Shown: positions 10,407 through 22,098 of the stretch, one piece after another | How positions within the stretch are numbered: position 1 is the first letter of the stretch | How the letters are laid out: every line of letters begins with the position of its first letter | Assembly (NCBI RefSeq): GCF_023159225.1 | Contig: NC_063170.1 | Coordinates: forward strand, 60,929,708 to 60,993,707 | Source: Perognathus longimembris pacificus | Lineage: Eukaryota > Chordata > Mammalia > Rodentia > Heteromyidae | Reading direction: 5' to 3' | Length of the DNA: 64,000 nt | Notes under the pieces: model-generated | What the model was told of the DNA's origin: nothing | Seen by the model: the letters and a program-made list of their open reading frames with translations, nothing else | Databases searched by the model: none | Position numbers and translations under genes: made by a program

Positions 10407-13129
10407 ACAGACCCCTGGCAAACCTGACCAAAGAACGAAGGCAGCACACTCAAATAAACAAGATAAGAGATGAAACAGGTAGCATCACCACAGAAATAAC
10501 CGAAATTCAGAAAATAATAAGGGACTATTTTGCAAACCTTTATGCCAACAAATTCGAGAACTTGGAAGAAATGGATGATTTCCTAGAAAAAATTGATACC
10601 CCCAAACTCAACTATGAAGACTTAAACCTTCTAAACAGACCCATATCCAGTATTGAAATAGAAACAGCAATAAATGATCTCCCATCCAAGAAAAGCCCAG
10701 GTCCAGATGGATTCACCGCAGAATTCTACAAGGCCTTCAAAACAGAACTCACTCCAATATTTCTCAAACTCTTCAATGAAATTGAAAGAGAACGTTCACT
10801 GCCAGACTCATTTTATGAAGCCAGTATAACCCTCATCCCAAAACCAGGCAGAGACTCATCACGGAAAGAGGACTACAGACCAATCTCCCTGATGAACATA
10901 GATGCAAAAATTCTCAACAAAATTCTGGCCAATCGACTTCAACAGGTCATCAAAAAAATCATACACCACAATCAAACTGGATTCATCCCAGGGATGCAAA
11001 GCTGGTTTAATATACGCAAGTCAATTAATGTAATCCACCACATCAACCGGAGCAAGGTAAAGAACCACATGGTTTTATCGCTGGATGCGGAAAAAGCGTT
11101 CGATAAAATCCAGCACCCATTTATGCTAAAAGCCCTGGAAAAACTGGGATTCCAGGGAACATTCCTGAATATAATCAAGGCAGTTTATGACAAATCAACA
11201 GCAAGCATAACTCTAAATGGTGAAAAACTAAAGCCATTCCCTTTAAAATCAGGAACAAGGCAGGGATGTCCACTCTCTCCCCTGCTCTTCAACATAGTAC
11301 TAGAATTCCTAGCCAGAGCAATTAGGCAAGAAGAGAATATAAAGGGGATCCAAATAGGAAAAGATGAAGTTAAACTTTCTCTCTTCGCAGATGACATGAT
11401 CCTATACCTAAAGAATCCCATAGACTCTACCCCCAAGCTACTAGAGCTGATACAAAACTTTGGCAAAGTTGCAGGATATAAAATAAACCTTCAAAAATCA
11501 ACGGCCTTTCTCTATGCTAACAACCCGAAGACCGAGGCTGAAATCAGGAAAGCAACTCCTTTTGCAATAGCCCCCAAAAACATAAAATACCTAGGAATAA
11601 CCTTAACCAAAGAAGTGAAAGACCTCTTTGAAGAGAACTTTAAAAGCTTGAAAAATGAAATTAAGTCAGAACTAAGAAAATGGAAAAACCTCCCATGCTC
11701 CTGGATTGGGAGGATTAATGTAATCAAAATGGCAATATTGCCAAAGGCTATCTACAAATTCAATGCAATACCCATTAATATCCCAACACCATTCTTTAAT
11801 GAAATAGAGGAAGCAATCCAGAAATTCATATGGAACAATAAAAGACCTAGAATAGCAAAAACACTCCTAAGCAGAAAGAACAGTGCTGGAGGAATTACAA
11901 TACCCAACTTCAAGCTGTATTATAAAGCTATAGTAATAAAAACAGCTTGGTATTGGCACCGGAACAGGCCTGAAGACCAATGGAACAGAATTGAAGACCC
12001 AGAATTAAACCCACAGAACTATGCCTACTTAATCTTTGATAAAGGAGCTAAAACAATAGTATGGAAGAAAGATAGCCTCTTTAACAAGTGGTGCTGGCAA
12101 AACTGGCTCAACACATGCAACAAACTAAAACTAGATCCTTATATATCACCCTGCACCAAAATCAATTCCAAATGGATTAAAGACCTTGAAATCAAAACAG
12201 GCACCCTGAAGACACTAAAGGAAGGAGTAGGAGAAACACTTGGGCTCCTTGGCACAGGACAGAACTTCCTTAACAAAGACCCTGAAAGGCTACAAATCAA
12301 AGAAAGGTTGGACAAATGGGACTGCATCAAACTCCAGAGCTTCTGCACGGCAAAGGACATAGCTCTCAAGATAAACAGAAAGCCCACAGACTGGGAGAAG
12401 ATCTTTACCAGACATTCAACAGACAAAGGCCTCATCTCTAAAATATATGCAGAACTAAAAAAATTACCTTCTTCCAAAACAAAACTGCAAAGAACCAATA
12501 GCCCCCTCATCAAGTGGGCTAAAGACTTAAAAAGAAACTTCTCTGATGAGGAAATGAGAATGGCCAATAGACATATGAAAAAATGCTCTACATCACTGGC
12601 CATAAAGGAAATGCAAATCAAAACAACATTGAGATTCCATCTCACCCCAGCAAGAATGTCATATATCAAGAAAACTAATAATAACAATTGTTGGAGGGGA
12701 TGTGGCCAAAAGGGAACCCTACTTCATTGTTGGTGGAAATGTAAACTGGTTCAGCCACTCTGGCAAGCAGTATGGAGATTCCTCAGAAGGCTCAATATAG
12801 AACTCCCCTATGACCCAGCAGCCCCACTGTTGGGTATCTATCCAAAAGCCCACAAACAAAATCACAGTAATGCCACCAGCACAACAATGTTCATCGCAGC
12901 ACAATTTGTCATAGCGAGAAGCTGGAACCAACCCAGATGCCCCTCCATAGATGAATGGATCAGGAAAATGTGGTACATTTACACAATGGAATTTTATGCC
13001 TCTATCAGAAAGAATGACATTGTTCCATTTGTAAGGAAATGGAAGGACTTGGAAAAAGTCATACTAAGTGAAGTGAGCCAGACCCAAAGAAACATGGACT
13101 CTATGGCCTCCCTTATTGGGAATAATTAG
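10352..13129 (+). pseudogene. ORF2: LINE-1 ORF2, 3' part: reverse transcriptase and Cys-rich domain
   Basis: Open from about 10352 to the stop at 13129 in the frame displaced by the A-run deletion. The first internal ATG is 10562, so without frameshift rescue only an N-terminally truncated protein (855 aa) could start here. Order of motifs: [19 protein letters not shown] and [51 protein letters not shown], then the catalytic FADD at 11384-11395. The C-terminal zinc-knuckle-like CX3CX7HX4C begins at 12689 (CWRGC ... HCWWKC). No stops or further shifts. With the first part the total is about 1280 codons, the usual L1 ORF2 length. The reverse transcriptase copies L1 RNA at the nicked target in the nucleus. 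Confidence 0.95.
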
Positions 13130-13642
13130 TACAGGTTTAGGCAAGCCATAGCAGAGCATCACAAGGCCCAATAGCTATACCCTTAGAAACACATAAGATG
13201 ATGCTAATTGAAATGAACTCCATGTTATGGAAACAAGTGATATATCACAGTTGTAACCACTTTCAACGTCCTATGTGTATGTGTAGTTTCTATTATAGAT
13301 AATGTTTTGTATCACCTTCCTATGTTTGTACCTACACTATCTCTGTAATCTTATCTGAGTATATTGGAAACCGTGTTTACTGGTATTGGAAGTAGGAAAT
13401 TCAAAGGGAATACCAAATTCGAGAGACACAGGGTAAAAAAAGAGAAATAACTACAAAAGCAATACTTGCAAAACTGTTTGGTGTAAGTGAACTGAACACC
13501 AGGGGGGAGGAGGGAAAGGGGGGGAGGGAGGGGGGCATGAGGGACAAGGCAACAAACAGTACAAGAAATGTATCCAATGCCCAACGTATGATACTGTAAC
13601 CTCTCTGTACGTCAGTTTGATAATAAAAATTTGAGAAAAAAA
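13130..13642 (+). other. L1 3' UTR with G-rich tract and poly(A) signal
   Basis: A guanine-rich purine tract at about 13499-13540 contains several G runs of 4-7, the conserved L1 3'-UTR feature thought to form a G-quadruplex. AATAAA is at 13622-13627. The terminal A run is only about 7-9 nt before the duplication, short for a recent insert. Confidence 0.85.
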
Positions 13643-13658
13643 AAGAAGCTATATATGG
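13643..13658 (+). repeat. Target-site duplication, full-length L1 (right copy)
   Basis: Exact 16-bp copy of 6138-6153, directly after the L1 A tail. Confidence 0.95.
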
Positions 13659-13919
13659 TTTTATTTATTTATTTTTTAAATTTTTATTGTCAAACTGATG
13701 TACAGAGAGGTTACAGTTTCATACGTTAGGCATTGGATACATTTCTTGTACTGTTTGTTACCTCCTCCCTCATTCCTCCCTCCCCCTTTCCCCTTTCCCT
13801 CTCCCCCCATGAGTTGTTCAGTTGATTTACATCAAACACTTTTGCAAGTATTGCTTTTGTAGTCTTTTGTCTTTTTATCCTGTGTCTCTTGATTTTGGTA
13901 TTCCCCTTCACTTTCCTAG
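13659..13919 (-). mobile_element. 5'-truncated L1, minus strand (outer element)
   Basis: The minus strand carries the L1 3' UTR: the poly(A)-signal side at 13672-13690, then the segment equivalent to positions 13385-13630 of the full-length copy, including the purine tract (C/T-rich here, 13765-13807). It is truncated about 250 bp from its 3' end. The A-rich stretch at 13659-13680 separates L1 from the transduced flank now at 6122-6153. Its duplication is 6101-6115 / 13920-13934, so it is older than the full-length L1 sitting inside it. Confidence 0.93.
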
Positions 13920-13934
13920 TTGATAAAGACTTTT
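13920..13934 (+). repeat. Target-site duplication, outer L1 (right copy)
   Basis: Exact 15-bp match to 6101-6115. Confidence 0.9.
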
Positions 13935-15459
13935 ATACAATTAAAATATCTTCAGTATATAATGCATTTTAATGATGTATACAATGAAGATATATGTATA
14001 CATATATGCATATATATTAAACACATATGTTTATATACAATGCATATATATGTATATATATATATATATATATGCCCAAAATACACTAATAGAACATTGA
14101 ATTTGACTGGGGAAAGCCAAGAACTAGGATTATTGTCTTTCTGTTATTTGAACATGACCACATTTGGTCTACCATGGTTATTTCTCTATTTACTATGTGC
14201 TGAACACTTTAACATAGACTGGCCCACTTCCCTTTCTTCCAGGAGGACATTCTACCTTTCACCACAGTTTGTAAGAAACCAAGTGTGTTTATGTATGGCA
14301 TTCCTGACTATATGTAGACCTCAACTCAGTAACAGCACCATACCCCCATCGAGTACTGAGCACAAATGAGAATGCTGCCTAGTGCACAATAGGGAGCCAA
14401 AGAAGGAGGCTGCAAAGCTGAGGCCTTTGCCCCAAACAAGAATGCTGACTGGGCTTTGGTAAGCATTTTATTCTGAAAATGGTCTGTGGTTTTAATATTT
14501 CCTGGAGCTGCTATCCCGTGTTCTTCTTAGCGATTGTGAGTATCTCATTGAACCCGTCCCTCCTGGACGAAAGCCACTTGAAATTTACCCATTATAAGTA
14601 TGGAAGACAGCTAGCTAGCTAGTTACGCACCTGCCTTTCCTAGTCAATAGTGAGTGATTTGATGACAACTACATACTGTTATGGAGGACAGCATGCCAGG
14701 AGGCCTCAGCAATGGTTGGCAGAGTGAGATGTTCTGTAAAGTAGTGAAAGAAGGAGGTACAATTCACTGATAGGCATGGGAGGAGGGAAGCAACACCGGA
14801 TGGGCAATTTAACAGTTGTCATATTGGGAAAAAAATATATAATACCCCTGAGCTTGTCACTTAAAAAGAAGAGGCTAGCATTTATCTTTTATCTTATTGA
14901 ATTGTGAGTATAAAGTTAGCAGAGGCGGTGAAAGTGAGGGCCTGATTAGCATAGTTCACTGTACTCCACTGTATTCAATAGGTATTTACTGTGCTTTTTT
15001 TTCCCCACTTCATAATAATATTACACTGAAAAATAGCACAATGGTAAAATAAAGTAGATCTCTGCATTTGGATGAGGTGTCACTTTCTTGTCAAAGTAGA
15101 GCAGGAGGAGTTGATATCTTGTGTCAAAATTGGCTCCATGCATCATTCTTTTCTTCTTTGAAGAAAAACAAGAAATGCTCGTTACACATCAGATATAGTA
15201 GGCCAATTTAAACCTCCCCTCTACTTGACCTTTCTTTCTAAAGAAAATGAAAGAAATATATTAGAAAAATAAAGCAAATTGCCTTTCTCATCACCATGAC
15301 ACTGTAAATAATAAAAGTTGAAAAAGAGGTCTGTGTTGGGTTCAGTCTAGGGAAGAGCTTTTCCGTGTTGCCCTCCTTGTGTGAAGGGATTTCACTGCTT
15401 AAAGACTGATGGTGATCATTTCCTCTGCAAGGAGACCTTTCACATCTTAGTGTGTAGGT
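13935..15459. other. Intergenic; AT microsatellite at 13990-14075
   Basis: Opens with an irregular (AT/ACATAT)n tract, purest at 14040-14072. A 149-codon frame at 13920-14369 runs through this tract and is judged accidental. No repeat family recognised in the rest. Confidence 0.55.
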
Positions 15460-15560
15460 CTTGTGTATGCCATTAATCCTCACAATACCTCAAAAGTATG
15501 GAGTTCTCTGCGTATAGATTAGGGTGGGGAAGGTCAGTGTATGAACCTGGAAGAGAATCA
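15460..15560 (+). repeat. Possible MIR fragment
   Basis: 'ccattaatcctcacaatacc' followed by a decayed 'tagattagggtggggaaggt' resembles the MIR core, but only this short part aligns. Confidence 0.35.
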
Positions 15561-16099
15561 TAGATTATTTTGTTCAATGCCTAGGCCCAAAGCTCACAGT
15601 TAACTCATTTAAAGCAAGATTATGACAAGATTATGACAAGGCCTTCTAGTCCTTTAGAGACATTTAATTTTTTTTCCTTCCTCTGTAATTCTTGACACCA
15701 TTTCTCACTTTCAATAAAACCAATTTGCAAAATGCAATCTGCAGAAGTCAAGGCTATTTCTCATTAATAAGTGGCAGGATTTGCTCCTCTGAAAATTGCC
15801 AATTTACAACAGAAAGCAACAGGAAAGACAAAGCAATCTTTCCACCAGAGCAATGGGGCACGAAGTGAGGACCAGCTAATAGTTTCCTGCTTCAAGAGTG
15901 ATCAGACTGAATGACAGAAATTGATTATCGAAAGAGCTCATGTTTGACAGGACATTAGCATTTGGATGCAATTCCCACTTCTTCTCCATCAGTTGTTTGA
16001 GTGATCAGTTGTCTGACTTTCTGTCAAGAAGTATAACTGCCGTAGAAGACCATTGCCTAGATATTCTGGAATAGGAGTGAATGTGGGAGCAGGATCCCT
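15561..16099. other. Intergenic sequence, nothing recognised
   Basis: A short direct repeat 'gattatgacaa' occurs twice in tandem at about 15619-15640. Otherwise no ORF and no known repeat. Confidence 0.45.
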
Positions 16100-16490
16100 T
16101 CTATTTCACTGTACAATCCCTGTCTTGCTCCATATTCTGATGCTAAAACTGTATGCCATAGGCTGGGTAATTTCTGAAGAACACAGATTCTTTAGAAGAA
16201 CAGAGTTCTGGAAGCTGGGAATTCTCCAATCCTGGCATCTGTAATGCATTGCCTACTACAATGTGGTACAGGGCATTACATGCTGAGGCAAAGCAAATAT
16301 CTCTGCTCTGATCTCTAATCTGTCCTCATAAAGTCACTACTACCACCATGTAGGTGACATCCTCATACATCATGGAATCTCAGTTATCTCCTGAAGGCCC
16401 TGCCTCTAAATATAATTAGCATCCAACTTTGAGGGTAAAGTTTCCAGCATGTTAATTCAGTTAGATGCATCTAGACCATAATCATCACCA
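16100..16490 (-). mobile_element. MaLR-type LTR remnant (MLT1-like), minus strand
   Basis: Plus-strand reading 'ggctgggtaatttctgaagaacac', 'cagagttctggaagctggga' and 'aaggccctgcctctaaatat' is the reverse of the MLT1 order. Heavily diverged. The same family occurs at 1-310 and 26480-27045. Confidence 0.55.
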
Positions 16491-16744
16491 TGTTGCAGTT
16501 TTATAGCCTTTCCTGGGAAAAACTATGACAAGGTTATAAAGCACCCTCATCTCTTACCCCTGTACCTAAATAGCTATGGTGGCCAGAAAATGCTCTCTGT
16601 ATTTTACAGAATTTTCTAGGTCCAAACAGAACCCAATAGTGGCTATTGAATTTGGAGCAGGAGCCAGTGTTAGAGAAAATCACTGGAAAACACAAAACTG
16701 TCACTGGAAAAGTGAAAGCACAGGAAAAATTTCATCATCTACTA

Positions 16745-16860
16745 GGGTTTCTTTTTTTATTATTAAACTTTTTTCTTTATTGTCAACATGTGGTACAGAG
16801 GGGTTACAGATTCATATGTAAGGCAGTGAGTACAGAAATGAGAATTATAGATATAATTAC
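16745..16860 (-). mobile_element. Short old L1 3' end, minus strand
   Basis: 'ctttattgtcaacatgtggt' and 'agaggggttacagattcata' match the reverse complement of the L1 3' end at 13590-13630 with several changes. Only about 100 bp remain, preceded by a T-rich stretch that is the old tail. Confidence 0.65.
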
Positions 16861-19055
16861 ATATGAATTCTTGGTTCAGGGGTCTCTGTGCATGCCACAT
16901 TTGGGGTCCTTGGGGTTGCTGTTCTACAGAGATTTGGGAAAAGGTGTAGATATCCTTTATTTTTCAGGAGAAGAACAAAGGACAGATTCTTAGGTTAAAA
17001 ATTCTCCTCTTTTTCTTTTTGAAAGCTGGTATCTAACGTAAATCTATGAGCCAGTGACCCGGCTGGGCACACTCCTGACATGATTTAAACTTCCGCTTTG
17101 TGCAGTGGGTGGGGAAGATTTATTCCTAGGCTAGCCAATGCGAGTACGTGGGCATTCTGGGGGTGGTGATAAAAATGGTCAAACAGAGCACAGGATGTGG
17201 CTCAGTCACTAGCTAACCTCAACAGGCACCTCTGGAGAAGGTTAGTCCGTTCTTTAGGCTGAATGAAGGTTGCAACTTTGTGGGCTAGAGTAGAGATGCA
17301 AGGCATAACATAAGAGAGTCAGCACTTCGAGAGAAGCAATTCTACTTCCCAGTTCTTCTCTTAGGCATATCCTTTGTCCTGTGGGAGCTGAAAGAGATAG
17401 AGAGAGAGGGAAGGAGGGAGAGAGAGAGAGAAAAAGAGTACATGTGTAAAACAGAAGGATTGAATCATCATCTTCTGAGCTCCATCTCCAAGCAAGCACC
17501 CAGTTTGCCTCTATTTTCACCAAGGAGAAATTACTTTGTTCCAAGAAGGCAACTGTGAAAAATGCCATTATCTAAGAGTATACAGAGTGGCTTTCACACA
17601 TTAGTACAAATAACTAGTTCAATCAGTCTAGAACTTCTTTCACTTAGATTAATTTCCTTTTACTTAGGACCCGGGGTGTCTGGAGCCTGACACATCCTAC
17701 ACAAGGGAACATGCAATACCAGAGGTGGGTGGTCTAGAAGAAAGTAGAGTGGTAGGGATGTGTTTTGACTTTTCACCATATTCCTAGGGTACAAGAGGAT
17801 AACATCAAGGAAATACTTTCTATTTTAATATCTATTTTAATCTATTTAATCTATTTTAGATAGATACCACAGGCTCATGAGGATTATCCCATTTCCCTCC
17901 CCCATTTACATATTTTTTTTTCATTCTACGAGTAATAGTACAACTAGAAAAGTTGTGTGTGGGTGAAATGGACTTCTAGGTAGTACTTACACGCATTGGA
18001 AAAATAATTAGTGTTTAAAAATTAAATTGAATGAAGTTCAAGGTGACAGTGTGGGCCAGTATTACGGAGCCAGGCAAATCTCATTGGGTTGGAGTTGACT
18101 CTGGGCTGCTCAGTCATCATCTTTTCTCAGGGGTCTTGTCACAGATGAATTGTGTGCAACCATATTCATGAATCACATCCCTAACCTTTGATGTGACCGA
18201 ATTGAGAAAACAGACTTTCATGAGATGGTTAAGTTGAAAATAAGATCACAATGATGGAACTTTACCACTATACCACTGGTCTTCTTCCAAAAAGTGGAGG
18301 TTCAAGGAAGTATACCCACTGCAGAAAGGCAGTGGATGGGAAGGTTTGGCAAGGAGGGATACAAAGGACACAGAGGAGAACACAACTCTGATCTTAGATT
18401 TTCAACGTTCAAAACTAGAAGAAAATAAACCTCTATTGCTCAGGTTTGTTCATGTATAATATTGTGTTATGGCATCTTGAGTACACTAATATAAGTCCTT
18501 TGGGTTTTTTTCTTTTATTTCTCATCTGAAAGTAAATAATAATATTAAAGTATAGTGATGATAACATCTCTCCGCCTGAAACACTGATTCTCAGAGCAAT
18601 TGATTTGTCTCGCCATCTGTGTTTAAACAAGACTGTCTCCTGGGATCTCCAAGTTCTAGGGCACAGTTTCAGGAATTTGGAAGGGTAAAAAAATGTTATT
18701 TTCACTAACTTCTATCTGAAAAGCAACATTTCCTTACTGGCAACAAACCACAGTAGGATTAGTGGCTTTGTCACTAAGGCAAATCACAATATAACTAAAT
18801 CATGTCACAATTGCAGATATCTCAGTCATTTAAGCATCACATGACTTTGAAATTACAGTAATTATTTGATCTGCAGTGAGTTCAGGTTAGTTTATTCATT
18901 AAAAAGGAAACATTTCATATGACAAATGTATTATTTTTAGAATTTTGATAACTATTTTACCACGAAGCTCACTTCCTTTGCAATTCTATGCATTTTATTT
19001 GTTTCAACGTGGTATGCAGGGGGTTCATCATCATTGTCTTGCTTTAAAAGCACTG
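16861..19055. other. Intergenic; GA-rich tract at 17391-17443
   Basis: Contains a purine microsatellite (17391-17443) and a degenerate TATTTTAATC repeat (17818-17870). No convincing ORF or named repeat in the remaining sequence. Confidence 0.5.
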
Positions 19056-19325
19056 TTGGGCACAGGTGACTCATGCCTGAAATCCTAGCTACTCAAGTGG
19101 CTGAGATCTGAGGATTGTGGTTTGAAGCCAGCCTGGGTAGAAGAGTCCAAAAAACTCTTATCTCCAAAAACCTACTCAGAAAAAGCCAAAAGTGGCACTG
19201 TGGCTCAAGTGGTAGAGCATTACATTGAGTACAAAGATGCTCAGGGATAGCACCCAGGCGCTGAGGTCAAGCCCCAGGACAAACAAACAAACAAAAAATG
19301 AATTAAATAAATTAAAAAAATAAAT
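19056..19325 (+). mobile_element. B1-headed, Geo-tailed composite SINE
   Basis: The left part is 7SL/B1-like ('actcatgcctgaaatcctag', 'ggctgagatctgagg') with a pol III B-box-like 'gtggtttgaagcc'. The right part is the monomer shared with the ID-headed SINEs ('agtggcactgtggctcaagt', 'ggtagagcatta', 'gaggtcaagcccc'). An (AAAC)n/A-rich tail follows from 19280. Non-coding, probably copied by L1 proteins. Confidence 0.85.
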
Positions 19326-19984
19326 GAAAGCATCACACAGCTAGTAGCAGGGTGTAATGCAAACAGACTGTTCTCTCTCCCAGAACAATCAGAACTCTTG
19401 TTTTCTACACACAAAGTCTTGTTATGAACAAATGGGCATGTACATAGTTTTGGGGGCAGGTTTATCCGATAATCCTGTGCTGTTAATCTAAGTGTATAGC
19501 ACAGGATGCCTGATGGGTCATAAGCCAGCCATGGGGGAGCCACTGACCGGCCGTGTTTTTCACTTAAGTGTCCAATGGAACCTCAAACTCTCCCTATGGT
19601 GTATCATGTAAATCTCCTTGCTAGGTAAGTATTCCCTTCTTTGTGTTGATCTGTTCACTTTTTCCCAGCTAGCTCTGGTCTAGGGCTAAGGTCAGAGGTC
19701 TCATTTATTACTAGTTGGTGTCTTGAAGCTGAGCAGGGGTTTTAGGAATCATGGATGTCTGGCTAAGAGTGTATCATAAAGCTCCAGGCACTAGAGTTCA
19801 ATATGAACCTAACAGCACACAGTGCTCATCTGAGCCCTGCTTATCCTCTGCCTATGGACGGACCCATTTCTATTTCCCCACCTAATGCCATAACTGTTGG
19901 TTCTCTTCTGCCCCTCCTGTCTGAATATGTCTCACATTTAGTTCTTAACCATACCTTGTCTACCAAAATAATGCTGTATATATT
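19326..19984. other. Intergenic sequence, nothing recognised
   Basis: No ORF above about 100 codons and no repeat family recognised. Confidence 0.45.
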
Positions 19985-20190
19985 TTTTTCCTATTTGCCA
20001 AGCACTGCTGTAAGATCATCATATCTATGGTACCTCATGAACTCCATTAATAAAATTAAGAAGTGGTAGGATCATTTTTTCAGAGGAGGAAATAAGATGT
20101 GAATGATGACCTAATTTGCTCAAAAGACTATATGTAGCAAACAGCAGAAAGAAGGTAATATAGCTCTCTTCAACTTCATTATCTTTGCCT
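19985..20190 (+). repeat. MIR SINE remnant
   Basis: 'tgccaagcactgctgtaaga', 'tcatgaactccattaataaa' and 'tttcagaggaggaaataaga' follow the MIR consensus in order, ending near 'gcaaacagcagaaag'. Confidence 0.6.
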
Positions 20191-20819
20191 CCTCCCAAAC
20201 CATTGGGTGAATATCTAATTTCTTTGAGTTATAAATTCATCATCTATTAAGATATAAGAGATGATTAATTAAATCATATTCAAAAGTCCATAGTAGTTCA
20301 GTGAGAAGAGAGAATACATTCTGTAACAGCGCCTAGGTGAAAGTTTTCTGTTGTTTACAGCAACTTGATGAACTGCACATGAATTGGGGTACATGGGTTG
20401 AGAAGGATCAGCTGGTAATCCAAAGAATTCAACCCCCTTTTCTAATTACCATCTAGTGCATATGGTTCTTTTATGGCCTGACCTGTCCCCCAGACTCAGG
20501 CAGATAGTATAGTGTCCCTGGTTGCAAGGTAACTGGTAGAACTTGCTTTGTGTGGTTACCAGGCTGGTCTGCAAAGGCTACCCTATCTATGAATGTGTCC
20601 ACAGAACTGCTCCTGCTCTCCAAAGAAAGCAAAGACCACTAGTGGTGCTGATAAAGTTCTTGGGGACCAAACTGAAGTCATGACCTGATAACTTGGATGT
20701 TTATCCAAAAAAACAGAGCCTTTAACCAGAGAGCAAGCACGAAGGACAAATGATCCAGCAGTGATCTTCTGGGCCCACAATGTCTAGGACCTTAGTCTAG
20801 ATTTGATCATTCTATGAGG
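20191..20819. other. Intergenic sequence, nothing recognised
   Basis: Mixed composition, with only short chance frames. Confidence 0.4.
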
Positions 20820-21135
20820 AACACAGACTGCGCAGTTGTCACCGTGGGCCTTAGCAAATGCATACTTATCACATAAGCTCCACCTGTCAATCAGCCTGTC
20901 CAGCAGAGATTGAACCAAAGGACCACCCAAACTCCACACAACGGTCTGCCTGCCTTTTAGGATTTCTCTTGCAAAGTTAGTGGAAGGATGGTACTCTAGC
21001 TCACCTCCAGCATTCCACCCTTGGACTCTGGCAGGGCCTGCATGCATTTTCAGTAAACTTTTCTACCACTTCATTACATTTTGCCTCTTGCCTTATTTTT
21101 CTCTTGCCAGACCCAAGACCCAAGGTACAGACTTT
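20820..21135 (+). mobile_element. Possible degenerate retroviral LTR 3' part
   Basis: 'tttcagtaaacttttctacc' followed about 25 bases on by a pyrimidine-rich stretch and 'gccagacccaagacccaagg' is reminiscent of the poly(A)-signal/U5 end of an ERV LTR. No TG...CA ends or duplication could be defined, so this is only a suggestion. Confidence 0.25.
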
Positions 21136-21683
21136 GTGCTGAGTTCCCAGTGAGAGCCCCAGGCCAGATCAGGGACAGGATTGATGAAAATGAGCCCACA
21201 GAGATATTCCAATTTGTCCGAATAATTCCCTGCTTCACTTTAGCAGTGGAAAGCCAGTCTCTGGCCTCATGCTCACAACTTCAGGATAATGTAATTGTTT
21301 GGTCACCAACATGCTTTGCTGGAGTGCTGTTGGAGCCAAATTTATCCGTGGATCTGCAAGTTCTCCAAGAAAAAAGGCACACATCCACAATCTATAAATG
21401 ACTTGATTTGCTATCCTGTACTCCAGTTCATGTGCCAAGCAGAGAAAACTGAAGCCAAAGAAACTCTTTCATGAATGCATACCTTCCAAGTTTGCCCCAG
21501 ACTTTGTTTCTCAGTTCTTTCTGGTTTGTCCCAGTCCCTGAAAGCTGACCATCACATGGACAAACAGCAGACACCATTTTCCTACATATAATCCCATAAT
21601 CTCCCTGCAAAGGTCTAAGTTCACTAAGAACGTTTGTCCAGAAAAACAACCAAAACGATGACAACCTTTAGATTATATTCTTT

Positions 21684-22098
21684 GTTTTTTTTTCAAATTT
21701 TTATTATCAAACTGATGTACAGAGAGGTTACAGTTTCATACGCTAGGCATTGGATACATTTCTTGTACTGTGTGTTACCTCGTCCCTCGTACGCCCCCAC
21801 CCTCCTCCCCCTTTCCCTTTCCCCCCATGAGGTGTTCAGTTCACTTACACCAAACAGTTTTGCAAGTATTGCTTTTGTAGTTGTTTTTCTTTTTTTACCC
21901 TGTGTCTCTCAATTTTGGTATTCCCTTTCAATTTCTTAGTTCTAATACCAGTATACATGGTTTCCAATATACTCAGATAAGATTACAGAGATAGTGTAGG
22001 TACAACCACGGGAAGGTGATAAAAGAACATCGTCAATAATAGTAGCTACAGATACACATGGGACATTGAAAGTAGTTACAACTGTGATATAACTATGG
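21684..22098 (-). mobile_element. 5'-truncated L1, minus strand
   Basis: Starts with a T run (poly(A) on the minus strand) and continues as the reverse of the L1 3' UTR, closely matching 13672-13919 but extending further ('agtatacatggtttccaata', 'agattacagagatagtgtag'). Truncated near 'gtgatataactatgg'. Low divergence from the full-length element, so relatively young. I could not see a convincing target-site duplication. Confidence 0.92.

Larger units (their letters stand above)
6154..13642 (+). mobile_element. L1: Full-length LINE-1 retrotransposon, 7.5 kb
   Basis: A complete L1 in order: CpG-rich 5' UTR (6154-8113), ORF1 (8114-9235), 46-bp spacer, ORF2 (9282-13129), 3' UTR with a G-rich purine tract (about 13499-13540), AATAAA at 13622-13627 and a short A tail. 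It is bracketed by a perfect 16-bp duplication. ORF1 is open throughout and ORF2 has a single frameshift. This implies a young insertion, and its subfamily probably has relatives still capable of moving. It lies inside the 3'-transduced flank of an older, oppositely oriented L1, and their 3' ends face each other. Confidence 0.97.

Noticed and set aside
11185..12687. Antisense frames up to 182 codons within ORF2
   Set aside because: Shadows of the A-rich coding strand of L1 ORF2.
13920..14369. 149-codon frame downstream of the L1 pair
   Set aside because: Starts in the target-site duplication and runs through an AT microsatellite, so it is accidental.
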